DNA from: Dioscorea cayenensis subsp. rotundata
Taxonomy: Eukaryota > Streptophyta > Magnoliopsida > Dioscoreales > Dioscoreaceae
NCBI RefSeq assembly: GCF_009730915.1
Contig: NC_052482.1
Span: 21,747,912-21,811,911 of the forward strand
Direction: 5' to 3'
Length of the DNA: 64,000 nt
The notes under the pieces were generated by a model, which made no database searches, had not been told where the DNA came from, and saw only the letters and a list, made by a program, of their open reading frames with translations. Below, one piece after another: positions 23,437 to 34,579 of this stretch (within the stretch, counting starts at the first letter, position 1; the number at the start of each line of letters is the position of its first letter). The position numbers were made by a program, and so were the translations under genes.

Positions 23437-23684
23437 ACTCATCATTTAGGGACGTCACTAGATTTCAAATCTAGGGATGTCCATGGTAGCCATCAGATGG
23501 TAATCTGACGGCTCTTATCATTATGAACAGTAGAAAGCGCATTTTACAGTATTGTACAGTAATCATGAACAGTAAAAAGGTATGCATTGTTTATATAAAC
23601 AATCAACCATCGGATGATGATCCAACCATTTAGATTTAAAACGTCCTTAGATTTCAAATCTAGGGACTTACCTAGATGATGTTT
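23437..23684. mobile_element. MITE in a TA microsatellite, Micron-like
   Basis: About 248 bp with inverted termini of some 45 bp. The left end reads CATCATTTAGGGACGTC then CTAGATTTCAAATCTAG; the right end, on the other strand, CATCATCTAGGTAAGTC then CTAGATTTGAAATCTA. It lies between (TA)n at 23413-23434 and (TA)n at 23688-23716, an arrangement known for Micron-type elements of rice. The interior repeats ATGAACAGTA twice and has no coding capacity. Each terminus is itself nearly palindromic. Confidence 0.75.
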
Positions 23685-23686
23685 TT

Positions 23687-23717
<31 letters not shown>

Positions 23718-24628
23718 GCTGGAACAAGAAGTGTGGGTGTGAGGTCATTTTTCATAGTTAGTTCTTAGAGCTAGAGAGATTAATTAACTGGCCAGTTTTC
23801 ATGCAAGATGCATTTGTTTATTAATTATGTCAAGGAGCCGTCTTTGACATTCACAACATCAATTAGATATCATATCATTATAATTAATCAAAAGCAAACC
23901 GCCAGGACTGGATATGCTATAGCAGTTTAATTTGCACGCGAGTTACTTGTGGGGATATATTGTTCCATATGTTTTTTTTTCTTTTTTTTGGAAGGTGAAG
24001 GGTGAACGTCAGCTGGTTATTAAATTATTTCGTCATTATCATTTACTTGTTGTGGAAGTCTTCTATTGCGTTTCATTAAGAAACAACTAACAAGGCTGCT
24101 AGGTACTGCAACTAATTAAACTATAAAATGCAGTATAGTAGGTGGTCTTCAAACTTTGAGATTTTTTGAGAATTGAAGAATTCAAACCAATGCGCAGGTC
24201 AATGAAAATGAATTTTCCTCTTTTATCTATTTCAAATATAGATGAAAGGAAAAACAATTTTATAGCTTGTTTATGTTTGTTGTCATTATCAGCCAGCTAC
24301 CTAGATAGCTCTTCAGGACAACTAACCGAGACTGAATCCTACAAAGACATTGCAACAGCTTGTACCCATGAAGAAGAACAGTATCCTAGCTAGCTAATCT
24401 CGTCCATTGAATTGTAAATTAAGTATCACCCATGCCAAGTTTCTTGTTCATGTGTGCATAACAACTAACTAGTATATAATGGGACTCAAAATGGCTTCAA
24501 TATGTCTTCAAATTAGAAGAAGCTAGGTGGCCATTTTATCTATATATAGCTTCCTCTTCCCTAGCTATATATAGAACCTAGCTAATTCATGTTATCCTTG
24601 CCATCTTCTTAATATATTCTCCAAATTA
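23685..24628. other. Laccase upstream region
   Basis: AT-rich promoter region of the laccase. The frame at 24166-24393 is probably not a gene. A core promoter element is given separately. Confidence 0.5.
24566..24573 (+). promoter_or_regulatory. Probable TATA box of the laccase gene
   Basis: TATATATA lies 56 bp before the laccase ATG, which would place transcription start near 24598 and leave a short leader of about 30 bases. TA runs are common in this window, so the position rather than the motif is the argument. Confidence 0.4.
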
Positions 24629-27600
24629 ATGACAAAGTTTATTTTCCTCTTAGCATGCGTAATTGCTTTCATCAGTTCCTGGGCTCATTGCTCGGTTGTG
24701 GAGCACACTTTTAATGTAATGTCACTAGTTTTATTTATTTATTTATTTATTTATTTTTCAGAAATTTTTATTTACTTTGTTTTGCATATATAGGAGTTTG
24801 GTTAATTATTTCTCCACTATTTAAAGCCATTTTTGTTTTTTGATCATATGCTTAAATATTTAATTTAGTTGCATGAGACACCTATATATATATATATACC
24901 TTCTCATGATTACCTGGGAGTACTAGAGAATATCCTAACATGTTCACTATATATATATATATATATATGTAATGTAAGAAATTAGCATCTCATGAGAACA
25001 GTTATATACCAGCTAGCTAACTGCTTGCAGCACAGATTGGTGCAATGTTCTTTCCAGTTTCCACATACCAAAAAGTGTAGAATGCATGATTCTCAAACAT
25101 TAAGAGTAATAGAAAATTTTTTGACAAAAACTTTGATTTCTTATTCATTCATTTATGGAAAAGTCTTTGCACAAATTAAACTTCATCAGATATAAGTAAA
25201 TAACACACATTCAACAGAAATGAACTACTGTTCTTGTCATGAGTTGTGTGCTTGAACATGCAATTACTGCCTTCTTAAATATATCCTATTTTTTATAACC
25301 CAGCCAGCCTATACACCATTTTTTTTTGGGGGAAAAAATGTAAAGGAAATTTAACTAGTTTATAATATAAAGGAAAGTCATCCCATCAAATCATTACTGT
25401 CAAATCAAAGACTTAGTCTAATAGTTGACCACTTGATTTTTAATTTTTAGTTAGATGGATTGAAGTTTAATTTATTCTATATATTACAAATATATATATA
25501 TATATATTATATTCAGCATTGATTAGCTGCTAATTAAGTTTGGAAATATCATCTTGTTTAGGTGGGTAATCTGAAGGTAAGAAGGCTATGCAGCAATGCT
25601 AGTATTACTGCCGTTAATGGCCAATTTCCTGGTCCAACAATACATGTGCAAGAAGGCGACAAGCTCATTGTGCATGTGGTCAACGATTCACCTTATAACA
25701 TTAGCATACATTGGTAAGGATTCAATAACACATGCACCATCGATAAGCAATATATAGTACAGCTGGACTCCAACTTATATATATATATATATATATATCT
25801 CTTCTAAATTAATTTTCAAAAGTGATAGTTAAATTAATGTGTAATTAACTATATATGCTGATGTGCAGGCATGGCATCTTTCAACTACTGAGTGCCTGGG
25901 CTGATGGACCTAGCTATGTGACACAGTGTCCCATCCTTCCTGGTAACAAATATACATACAAATTCGACATCATAGGTCAAGAGGGAACTTTATGGTGGCA
26001 TGCCCATTTCTCATCCCTCAGAACTACAGTCTACGGTGCTCTTATCATCCAACCTAGAGCTGGACCTAATGCATACCCATTCGCTAAACCTTACAAGGAA
26101 GTTCCAATCATCCTAGGTGATTAATTACTCTATCTAGCTAGCTATTAGCACAATAATATTAATGACAAAATTAATCTACTTTCTACAACTTTTAAATCAT
26201 GTAGAGTATATATTTCAAGGAAAAAAATTAACCCTGATCGATATTCTAATTCATTAATATATATATACACACACACACACACACATGCAGGAGAATGGTG
26301 GAAATCTAACATGGCGGATTTACAAGAGGTGTCCATGAACGCCGGTGGCATAGCACCCGTATCAGATGCTTATACAATCAATGGCCGCATGGGTGATCTA
26401 TATTGTTGTTCAAGAAAACGTGAGTGTGTTGCATGTCTAATTAAATTGGATAATTATGAATTGCAATTATATATATATATATATATATATTAACTTAATT
26501 ATGATCTTACATTCATGATAAATGCATATGCATGCAACATATATATATATATATATATATATATTGCGCCCCGCAGACACGTACAAGCTTGAAGTTGTGG
26601 CCGGGAAGACATACATGCTACGTATCATCAACTCTGCACTCAATAACCAGCTCTTCTTCAAGATAGCTGGGCACAACTTCACTGTTGTGGCAGTGGATGC
26701 TAGTTACACCATGCCTTACCCCACTGATGTGCTGGTCTTGGCTCCCGGACAAACAGTGGATGCCCTCATGGTCGCCGATGCTCCTCCAGATGATCGATAC
26801 TATATGGCAGCCAGAGCGTACATAAGTGCAGCCGGCCCTCCTAACGCCCCCTTCGACAACACCACCACCACTGGCATTCTTCAGTATAAATACTCCAATT
26901 ATGTACCGGAACCACCATCAACCAATATTAGTACTAGTATTGTTATGCCCTTCATGCCTGCTTTCAATGACACACCCACTGCTCACAACTTCTACTCCAG
27001 CTTAACCGGACTTATTAAAGCCAGGGATGCCTTTAGTTCCCCTTCATGTCGATGAGAAAATGTTTATGACCTCTGGCCTTGGGGTTATGCCTTGCCAACC
27101 TGATCAGACCAACTGCAGCACATTTCAAGTGCTTGGCAACGTGAACAACATATCCTTCCAGTTTCCCACAAGGATGTCCTTGTTAGAGGCACACTTCAAT
27201 GGCGTCCAGGGGATCTACACTAGGGATTTTCCTGACAAACCTCCCTTGGTGTTTGACTACACCAACAACTCATTGAGTGCTACCCTGCCTTTGATAATGA
27301 CAACAACTGGCACTAAGCTGAAAAGGTTGAAATACAACTCTACAGTTGAAGTTGTACTTCAAAACACAGCATTAATTGCAGCCGAAAGTCATCCGTTGCA
27401 TATCCATGGTTTCAATTTCTTTGTCCTGGCCCAAGGTTTTGGAAACTACAACGAGGAGTCAGCACAGAAGATGTTCAATTTGGTGCATCCGCAGGTCAGG
27501 AACACCATTGCTGTTCCACCTGCTGGCTGGGCAGTCATCAGGTTCACAGCAAATAATCCAGGTATCTATCGCGCGTTATATTATTTGTACCTACCTTTCT

Positions 27601-27813
27601 AGATTAACATTAATTAATTAGATGAAACTTAATTAATTATGTGTGTCAGTGTGAATATTTATATATATAAATATTTGTGTAGGTGTTTGGCTGGTACACT
27701 GTCACCTGGATGTCCACCTTCCCATAGGTTTGGCTATGGCTTTGGAGGTTGAGAATGGACCTGCACCTTATTCGAACCTCCCTCCACCACCTCCAGACTT
27801 CCCTGCCTGCTAG
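24629..27813 (+). CDS. Laccase (multicopper oxidase), one-base frameshift in exon 5
   Basis: Secreted blue multicopper oxidase that oxidises monolignols and other phenols in the cell wall. Six exons: 24629-24715, 25562-25713, 25869-26116, 26291-26419, 26577-27561 and 27683-27813. It opens with a signal peptide ([14 protein letters not shown]) and shows all four copper motifs: HWHG (split by intron 2), [16 protein letters not shown] and HCHLDVH with a Leu at the axial position. The end is DFPAC and a stop. Near 27020 the frame shifts: the usual Pro-Gly-Met-Pro-Leu-Val-Pro segment follows one extra G. Apart from that base the gene would encode 576 residues, normal for plant laccases. Either this copy is a recent pseudogene or the base is a consensus error; everything else, including all splice sites, is intact. 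Introns carry several (TA)n runs. A miR397-type site lies in exon 5. Confidence 0.9.
25779..25798. repeat. (TA)n tract in laccase intron 2
   Basis: TA microsatellite; similar ones lie at about 24884-24898, 24950-24968 and 25490-25508 in intron 1 and 26468-26490 and 26540-26564 in intron 4. Confidence 0.85.
26626..26646 (+). promoter_or_regulatory. Likely miR397 target site in the laccase mRNA
   Basis: CATCAACTCTGCACTCAATA plus A, in the codons for the conserved I-I-N-S-A-L-N-N segment, pairs with the known plant miR397 sequence at 19 of 21 positions. The two mismatches face miRNA positions 2 and 14, so the central cleavage positions 10-11 are paired. In known plants miR397 cuts laccase mRNAs at this same segment. 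Confidence 0.75.
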
Positions 27814-27848
27814 AAAAGGAAAAGGAAAAGGAAAAGGAAAAGGAAAAA
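27813..27848. repeat. (GGAAAA)n short tandem repeat
   Basis: Five to six AAAGGA units directly after the laccase stop codon, in the 3' UTR. Confidence 0.9.
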
Positions 27849-28469
27849 GCAATTTTATTTGTTTATTTCTGATCGATTGTTGCACTAAAATAAACAACAT
27901 CATGTATGTTTGTCTAAGGTTTGCTTATTTAATTCACGTACACCTACTCAACTGGAGTTTGAATATCTCGAATAAGATGCACATGTAATGAGGCCATTCT
28001 TCTTGATATATATATATATATATATATATGCAAGTTCATTGTCAAAGAGTCTGTTGGAGATATGTTCATGGATGATTTTTGGAATTTGGGAATTGGGAAT
28101 ATATATGTACCAGTTTTCCTTGCAGCAGGAGAGCTTTCATGAATTTGTGGAGGATATCCATATGCTTAACCCTAGCTAGTCAGTATTAATGTGCCAAAAG
28201 AACAAGTGAAGAACCATAATGGTGTAGTGTCATCATAAAGAGTTTCATAATTTGTAGTCACAAGTTAAGGAGCGAGATATGTCATCCTCAACTATCCCCC
28301 ATTGATAATATTTTCATTCTGTAAATTATATATATATATATACATGTATGATTTTGCCTTCTTAGCGGGATGCTACTACATGTTATCAAGTAACCAGCAG
28401 AAGAGCCTTTTGGTAATTTCCTATAAAATTGGGGCAAGCAGGAAGCGCAACGCAGTGAATTGAGAGAAA
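27849..28469. other. Laccase 3' flank
   Basis: AT-rich, with (TA)n at about 28003-28029 and 28328-28342. No gene is recognised. Confidence 0.5.
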
Positions 28470-28688
28470 ATGGCAGCTCCTGCAGCAGCACTAACTGAAC
28501 CCACCTGTGGTACTGTGAGAGATAGAGACGGAGAGAAAGAGAGACTTCTTTGGTTCTCAGATAGACGCTTCTACGTTCATAGGTCGAGATTAGCACACTT
28601 GACACTGAGTTTTGTGAACGCTTATCTCGTGGTTAAGATTGTAGATTGTCCGGAGGAGCAACGTGCTAGACCCCTTATTCCTCCATGA
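28470..28688 (+). CDS. Hypothetical 72-residue ORF, doubtful
   Basis: An ATG 49 bp after a CTATAAAAT element (28421) opens 72 codons starting MAAPAAALTEPTCG and rich in Arg, Leu and Glu. It ends exactly where the HSP20 relic begins. I recognise no domain. It may be the leader and start region of the decayed heat shock gene, or chance. Confidence 0.15.
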   Translation: MAAPAAALTEPTCGTVRDRDGEKERLLWFSDRRFYVHRSRLAHLTLSFVNAYLVVKIVDCPEEQRARPLIPP

Positions 28689-28692
28689 CAGG

Positions 28693-28935
28693 GATCCGTT
28701 CCGGGGCTTTCAAAGTCTCTTCAGCAACGCCCTCCATGGCAAGTGAAACGGGACGCGGATGCCAATAGTCACATGATCTCCCAGGCTAAAGGAGCAAGAA
28801 AAAATGGAGACACAGGAAAGCAAGGTCCTTAAGATCAGTGGCGAGAAAAGCAAACACCAGGAGAAGAATGACACCACGTTGAGAGGAGGTTCAGTTTGCG
28901 GAGAACGCCAAAGTGGAGCAGATGAAGGCCAGAAT
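28693..28935 (+). pseudogene. HSP20 pseudogene fragment
   Basis: The stretch reads DPFRGFQSLF at its start (compare DPFxxF near the N-terminus of class I sHSPs), then LKEQEKMETQESKVLKISGE and KSKHQEKNDT, matching the L-K-K-E-x-V-K-V-E and V-L-x-I-S-G-E-R-x-K-E-x-E-E-K-x-D strands, then an out-of-frame remnant of R-R-F-x-L-P-E-N-A-K. Several stops and shifts are present and the C-terminal third is lost. A TATA-like CTATAAAAT at 28421 upstream may be its old promoter. Confidence 0.75.
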
Positions 28936-31900
28936 GTACAATAACATCTTCATTTGATCTCATTTTTCTTCCATGGAAAGCACAAGCCTCTCGAGTGCTA
29001 CTTGAGTGTTAAAAATACTTGAATATTAACTTAATATCCTCCACAATGCACATGCTAATGAGCTAATGAACAATTACAGAAGTATGGATGGAATTAGAAA
29101 GACCAAGCGCAAACATATATCATAAATACAACTTCAACAAACCATTCTGCAGACAATTCACGAACATGTTAAAGACTAATTAATGTGATGGATATCACAA
29201 AGTAATCATAACCACCATAAAGAAGAACAGAAAGGATGCCAATGTCTCCCATTAATAAATGGGCATTTACAAGGTGTTAATTGGCAAGAAAGGTGGAAGC
29301 AAGATCAAATTGCCATACAAAAGTCTGAGAGCACACTTCAGACTATACATATCGAAATGATTCCTCATAGTTTTCAGAAATGTCCGAGTACAATACCTCA
29401 AGTTTGATATACAATAACATCATGAAATAGATAAACCAAATAAATGTCCTGGGTAGCTTGTATCAGCTTTTGCTATGGATCGAACTCACATGGCAGAACT
29501 AACAGAATTTCTTCAACCAAGTCTCAGGGGCCATAACACCACAAACACCGACTCCAAAAGATTCAAACAATAACACAATTATAACAATAACACCTTGTGT
29601 TATGTCATCACTGAACAAAAGCAAAACCAAGATGCTTCTTCTTTTCAGTTCCCGCCATTGTCCTCACAATTAATCAAATTTCAAGAATGACAAAAGGGGA
29701 TTAAACAAACATACATACAGAGCAAGAGCAGCAAGAGCAATACTGGATAGAGGAAAAAATAGAGTGATGACAATAATATGATAAAAAAGATAAATTTAGA
29801 CAACGCTGATGTATGAAAGACAAGTGGCAAAATCTTTTGGTTCTTGACACGTGAATAATCTTAAGGGATTGAAACTTATGCAACGAGTGTTCACCTATGT
29901 TACAAAGCACACAGGGCAGCCTAACCAAGTGGACATATTACCAACAATGGAACGAGCCAGTTGCCACTAGTCATGTCTCCTTGTGTCACTATGCCTCACC
30001 TTACGCCCTATTTCAGTACAGATACAATCTAAGATTATGTTGACCCTAAGCTTAAAATATATGTGTGTATATATATTATATATTATATAAAAGCATATGC
30101 CTTGACGGAATGAAATATGGAGAGCATTAAATGAAATTTATTGTCAGCTTTGGTGTCCCCTCTCAATATATATTATATATGTCTATAAATAAAACCATAT
30201 GACTTGATGAAATAAGATAGAGAGAATTAAATGAGATCTATAGTTTTTATACGAGCTTACAAGAGTAAGCTCACTAAGAGAACCCCTCATACCAAGTTAT
30301 CCTAAGTTTTCCGCCATTATCATAGTAATAATTTGAAATTAGGATAGCCCTTTTATAAAATTTAATTAATTAAAAGAATATATTAATTAAGGATACTATC
30401 TACTAATCAGTATTAATTATTAATAAAACTAATAAACCTTTGGGAAAAATCATCTTAATCAGTATACTGACAATATTTTAGATTAACATAGATCCAAATA
30501 TTCTTGGAATACATAGATTGAAATATTCATGGCAATACATATTCAAAATTTAAAACTGTAATTCCATTCATCCTAACTTATTGATTTGTGACGAAGCATT
30601 TTCCTTCTAACCTGGACTAGTAATCACTATAACAATATAGCCACAAAAGCCCTTTCTAAGAGCCCAAAAAGGAGCCTCACTGTCAAATGACAGGTTTAAC
30701 TAATTACTACAGAGAACTTTTGTCAACCCCAGCCACAGCATCTTATAAAATACTATATCCATCAGAGGAAGTCTTTCTGCCAGGCAGCACCCTGTCTAAT
30801 TTTCCTAAAAAAGTATATGTTACAAAAAACTATAGCAGGTCAAGGCGGTTAATTATTTGGCTTTGCAAGGGGCTCGGAGCACTTCAACACATACATTACT
30901 AGACCCAACAGTCGATCACAAAAAATAATCACAGCATGAGAATAGGACGTTGGTTATTCAGGATGTTTATCCTGATGATAGGCAGACAGGATGCACGCCA
31001 GGAGCAAGCATATAACTAGATGACAGGATAAATCAGAATTCGAACACCAGTGCTACAAAATCTAATCCAGGAAATGGTCAATTTCTACAGTGCCAGCATA
31101 ACGCTCAAGTATTATTCCAATATTGAAATTATAATAATTACTCTAATCAATAAGATTCTGTTATCATCTGAGCTAGTTGAATGACAAACAAACAAGGAAA
31201 AGCCACACCATCTACACCAATTCTTCTGGTATATGCAGCTTCTAAAGTATATAACAAGCATGCTTGACCTTCAAAATAAGCACTTCCAAAATAAAATAAG
31301 ATTGTCTAGGACAAGGGTCTAAATCCAGATTCTTATTAGGAAACCCATTCCGGCTCTTAAAAACCTACACCACAGATATACCAATTATAGTGATAGTATC
31401 AGTTCAAAGTCTAAACTAAAACAAAAACTTACATGATCTTGAAGGAATTCTAACCCTGGTCATAGACCAATAGCTAGAAGAGAACACAATATTATTAACC
31501 ACATGAGCAGAAGTCCTAAATATAAATCAAATCATCATTATAAAAATTCTTGGATAAAGAGATACATCACAAATCTATTAGCATAAGCAGAAAGAACAGT
31601 GCATTGTGAAGTTGAAATTCATTTAGTGCAATGAGCATATCAAAACTAATATAACTTACCAATGAACTAATTTCGCCCAGATAATCAATCAGCAATAAAT
31701 TAATGGCAACACCCTGGGGAAAAAGTATGCCAACCTGATAAAATGGAGATAAGCCTTAAGGTGTCCCGGACGCAGCCTATAAAATAAAGTCATTTTTCAC
31801 TATTTCAAAATTTTCAACATAAATACTGGCATTAGCCAATCTTAGCTTGCGAAGGAATTAGTACACAAGAACTTCAAAATACTTAAAATAACAAAAAAAA

Positions 31901-34579
31901 GGATGGCCAAGAATAGGAAGAATAGGTAACTGTAGAAACATAAACTAGGTCAGCACATTAACCACCATCAAAGAGTTCCTGGCATAACCACCCAACTAAA
32001 AAAGGACACCCCATAAAGCACACCTACATTGCTTAAAATTTCCAGTAATAGTCCTTTCCAAGAACCAAAATATAACACCACCATACTCCAAGTAGACAAA
32101 AATTCACTGTTTGTCAGTCTTCGCTTAGTAATTTCTCACATCAAGAATCTAACAAGAAATATTGTAACTATCAAACAACGGTTATTCCGCATCCCAGACC
32201 GGTAATTCCTTATCCGTGAGTAAAGCAGGCAAAGTCTAGCCTGCCTATTCGATTCCTTAAGTCCCAGACTTGCTAAGACTAGCAGCACATTCTCTAATGG
32301 GCTGATTCATGAAACATTCAAATGATAGCAGCTATTATATGAGCACGCTCCCTTCCACGAACCACATTTGATATAAAATTGGTTTGTTTCACCTTTTATC
32401 CTTGATGTCAGCCTCTTTTCCAACATATAGTTCCTACACTTAAATAAATTATTATCCACGACTCTCACAGGTTAGTTGGTCTTACCTAGCAAAGAACTCT
32501 ATAGAAAAAGCAATTTTGTAGCAAAGCAAAAAGAAAATAACACCCAGAAGATTGAAAGGAAATAAAGAACACATGACGACTTAATTGAGCAAAATCTGCC
32601 TGATATTGGTTATATACAATTAGTGGTCACGCACAGATAATTGAATGAGGCTATCTGGTTTCCATACAGGATACATATCTTTTCATCACTAAGATATATA
32701 GGGGACCCTGTTTGATCACATGTTCCCACTTGATCTTACACTAGTTTATCAAGACAATACAGCTTTGATTTTAGTCATTTTCTTTTCATTCCATCCTTAA
32801 ACTAGTTGTACTTTTACATTTTAATCTCAAACTTCAAACTTTTTATGAATTATTTTATCTTTCTCATATGATTTTGAACTCCACAAATTTTTTTTTTATT
32901 CTAATCTTTCTAAATTCATTCTTATCTCTCTAATTTTTTTTAATGCTAACTTTCATGAACTTAATGATTTTAAGAATTTTATTTTATTTTAATTTAAAGT
33001 TTAATTTGATTTAAATCCATCGCACTAGGTTCTATTTGTTTTACTAAGATCTTCACTACCCTTCTTAAAAGAATGTAATTCGCATGTCAACACACACACA
33101 CATATATCAATGTATATATAGAGAAATATACACACAGATGTATATGCGTGTGTGTATTTATGGTCATGTCCACATCTCCAATTTAAATTCAAGTGTAGGA
33201 CACTCTCCCATACTTGAAAGACATTTTACACCTGTAACCATGGCCTAATAAGACTTGTTGTTCTAAGGTATTATACATTTTACAGTTTAACAATAAGATT
33301 TTAGTTGCAAGCAGAGTTATTGATGTTCACAATTACTCCACTGAGTAGGAAGTAAGCATGGACGTAGTGAAAAGGAGAATAAAGACTGATGACACTGACA
33401 CAGATTTCTTTTTATGCATGATACTTCCTTACACAACTAAAAGGTAAATGGAGTTTACCACTACAACAGTTTCTAATGGTCAATGAATGGTTCAGCCAAG
33501 TAATAGCGCATTCTAATAAAATCAATAGGAGAAATGACTTGATCATTAATGAATACTTTATCCTAGTTGAGGTACCTGCAAACTGTAGTGAATAAATAAA
33601 AAGCCTACATTCACTAAGAGAGACCCAAAAATTGTGTGAATGAATGTTCAAGACATTGTGAAATAAGTGGAAAACCAAAACTGTTTACAAAATAAAATGT
33701 ATTTGGAAAAAGATACACAGGTTTGATGAGTAGTAAGATGTCTCCGGACAAAATGCATTTTCATTGGCCAGCAATCGTTTTCAATGCGTTGACAACATGA
33801 AGACATGTTCATGAGCTTCCAAATCATCTAGCTTACAAGGGAATTAGCTCATAATAGAGTTAATTGCAGCCTTACTAGGGAAAGCAAATTTAAACTTATT
33901 GCCCCAGTCTATCAACAATCTGGGATATAACAGGAGTTGATGGGAAAAACATATCAAACAGAAGGAAAAAGATTCAACATCTCTTTTTTAATGTTCCTCA
34001 TTTTGTCCAGAAAAGTAATTATGCTTTTGATTTTGGATAGGAATTAGGTAAGTATGATCTAGCCAATCTAGTCAATTAATAAATAAAAAATTAAACATAT
34101 CCAAATTCACGCAAAATTGCAGTCCTAAGCTGAGAAAAGATTTGGCAGGAAAAGAGAATATTAGTGCTATCCATCAAAAAGAGCAAAGAACCTTACAGTC
34201 CAAAATCTACAATGCAATATATATCCAGAACGTTTACCAGGGAACCTGCATACCACCATAGCCAGCACCAGCTTAAACTTCAATTCATGAACTTGGGGTG
34301 GTTCATTACAAGCAAAGGCAGCCATCATCAACTTTAAGATAAAGAAGTCATGATTGACAAAACAGACTAAAACTCCAAGGGATACATCCAGCGAAAAAGG
34401 ACAAACTCGAAGGTAAGCAGCAATCTGTAGATAAAGAAATCAAAAGAAACTTAAATACTAGACATAATAAAGAACATGAAATTATCAAACACTCCTAGCA
34501 AATAAAAGTAATTCGCATTCTTCTAAAACAGGCAAAGTTCATGATAAGCAACCTTACCTCAACTCAAAATTATCACGTC
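28936..34579. other. 5.6-kb spacer without a recognised gene
   Basis: This lies between laccase (+) and the RING/TRAF gene (-), whose 3' UTR must occupy the right end. AT-rich throughout. An imperfect direct repeat (CATATG-CTTGA-G-AAT at about 30092-30141 and 30203-30243) and CA/TA-rich runs near 33090-33160 are the only structure I see. Short open frames such as 30687-30902 and the reverse frame 33412-33678 match nothing. Confidence 0.45.
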
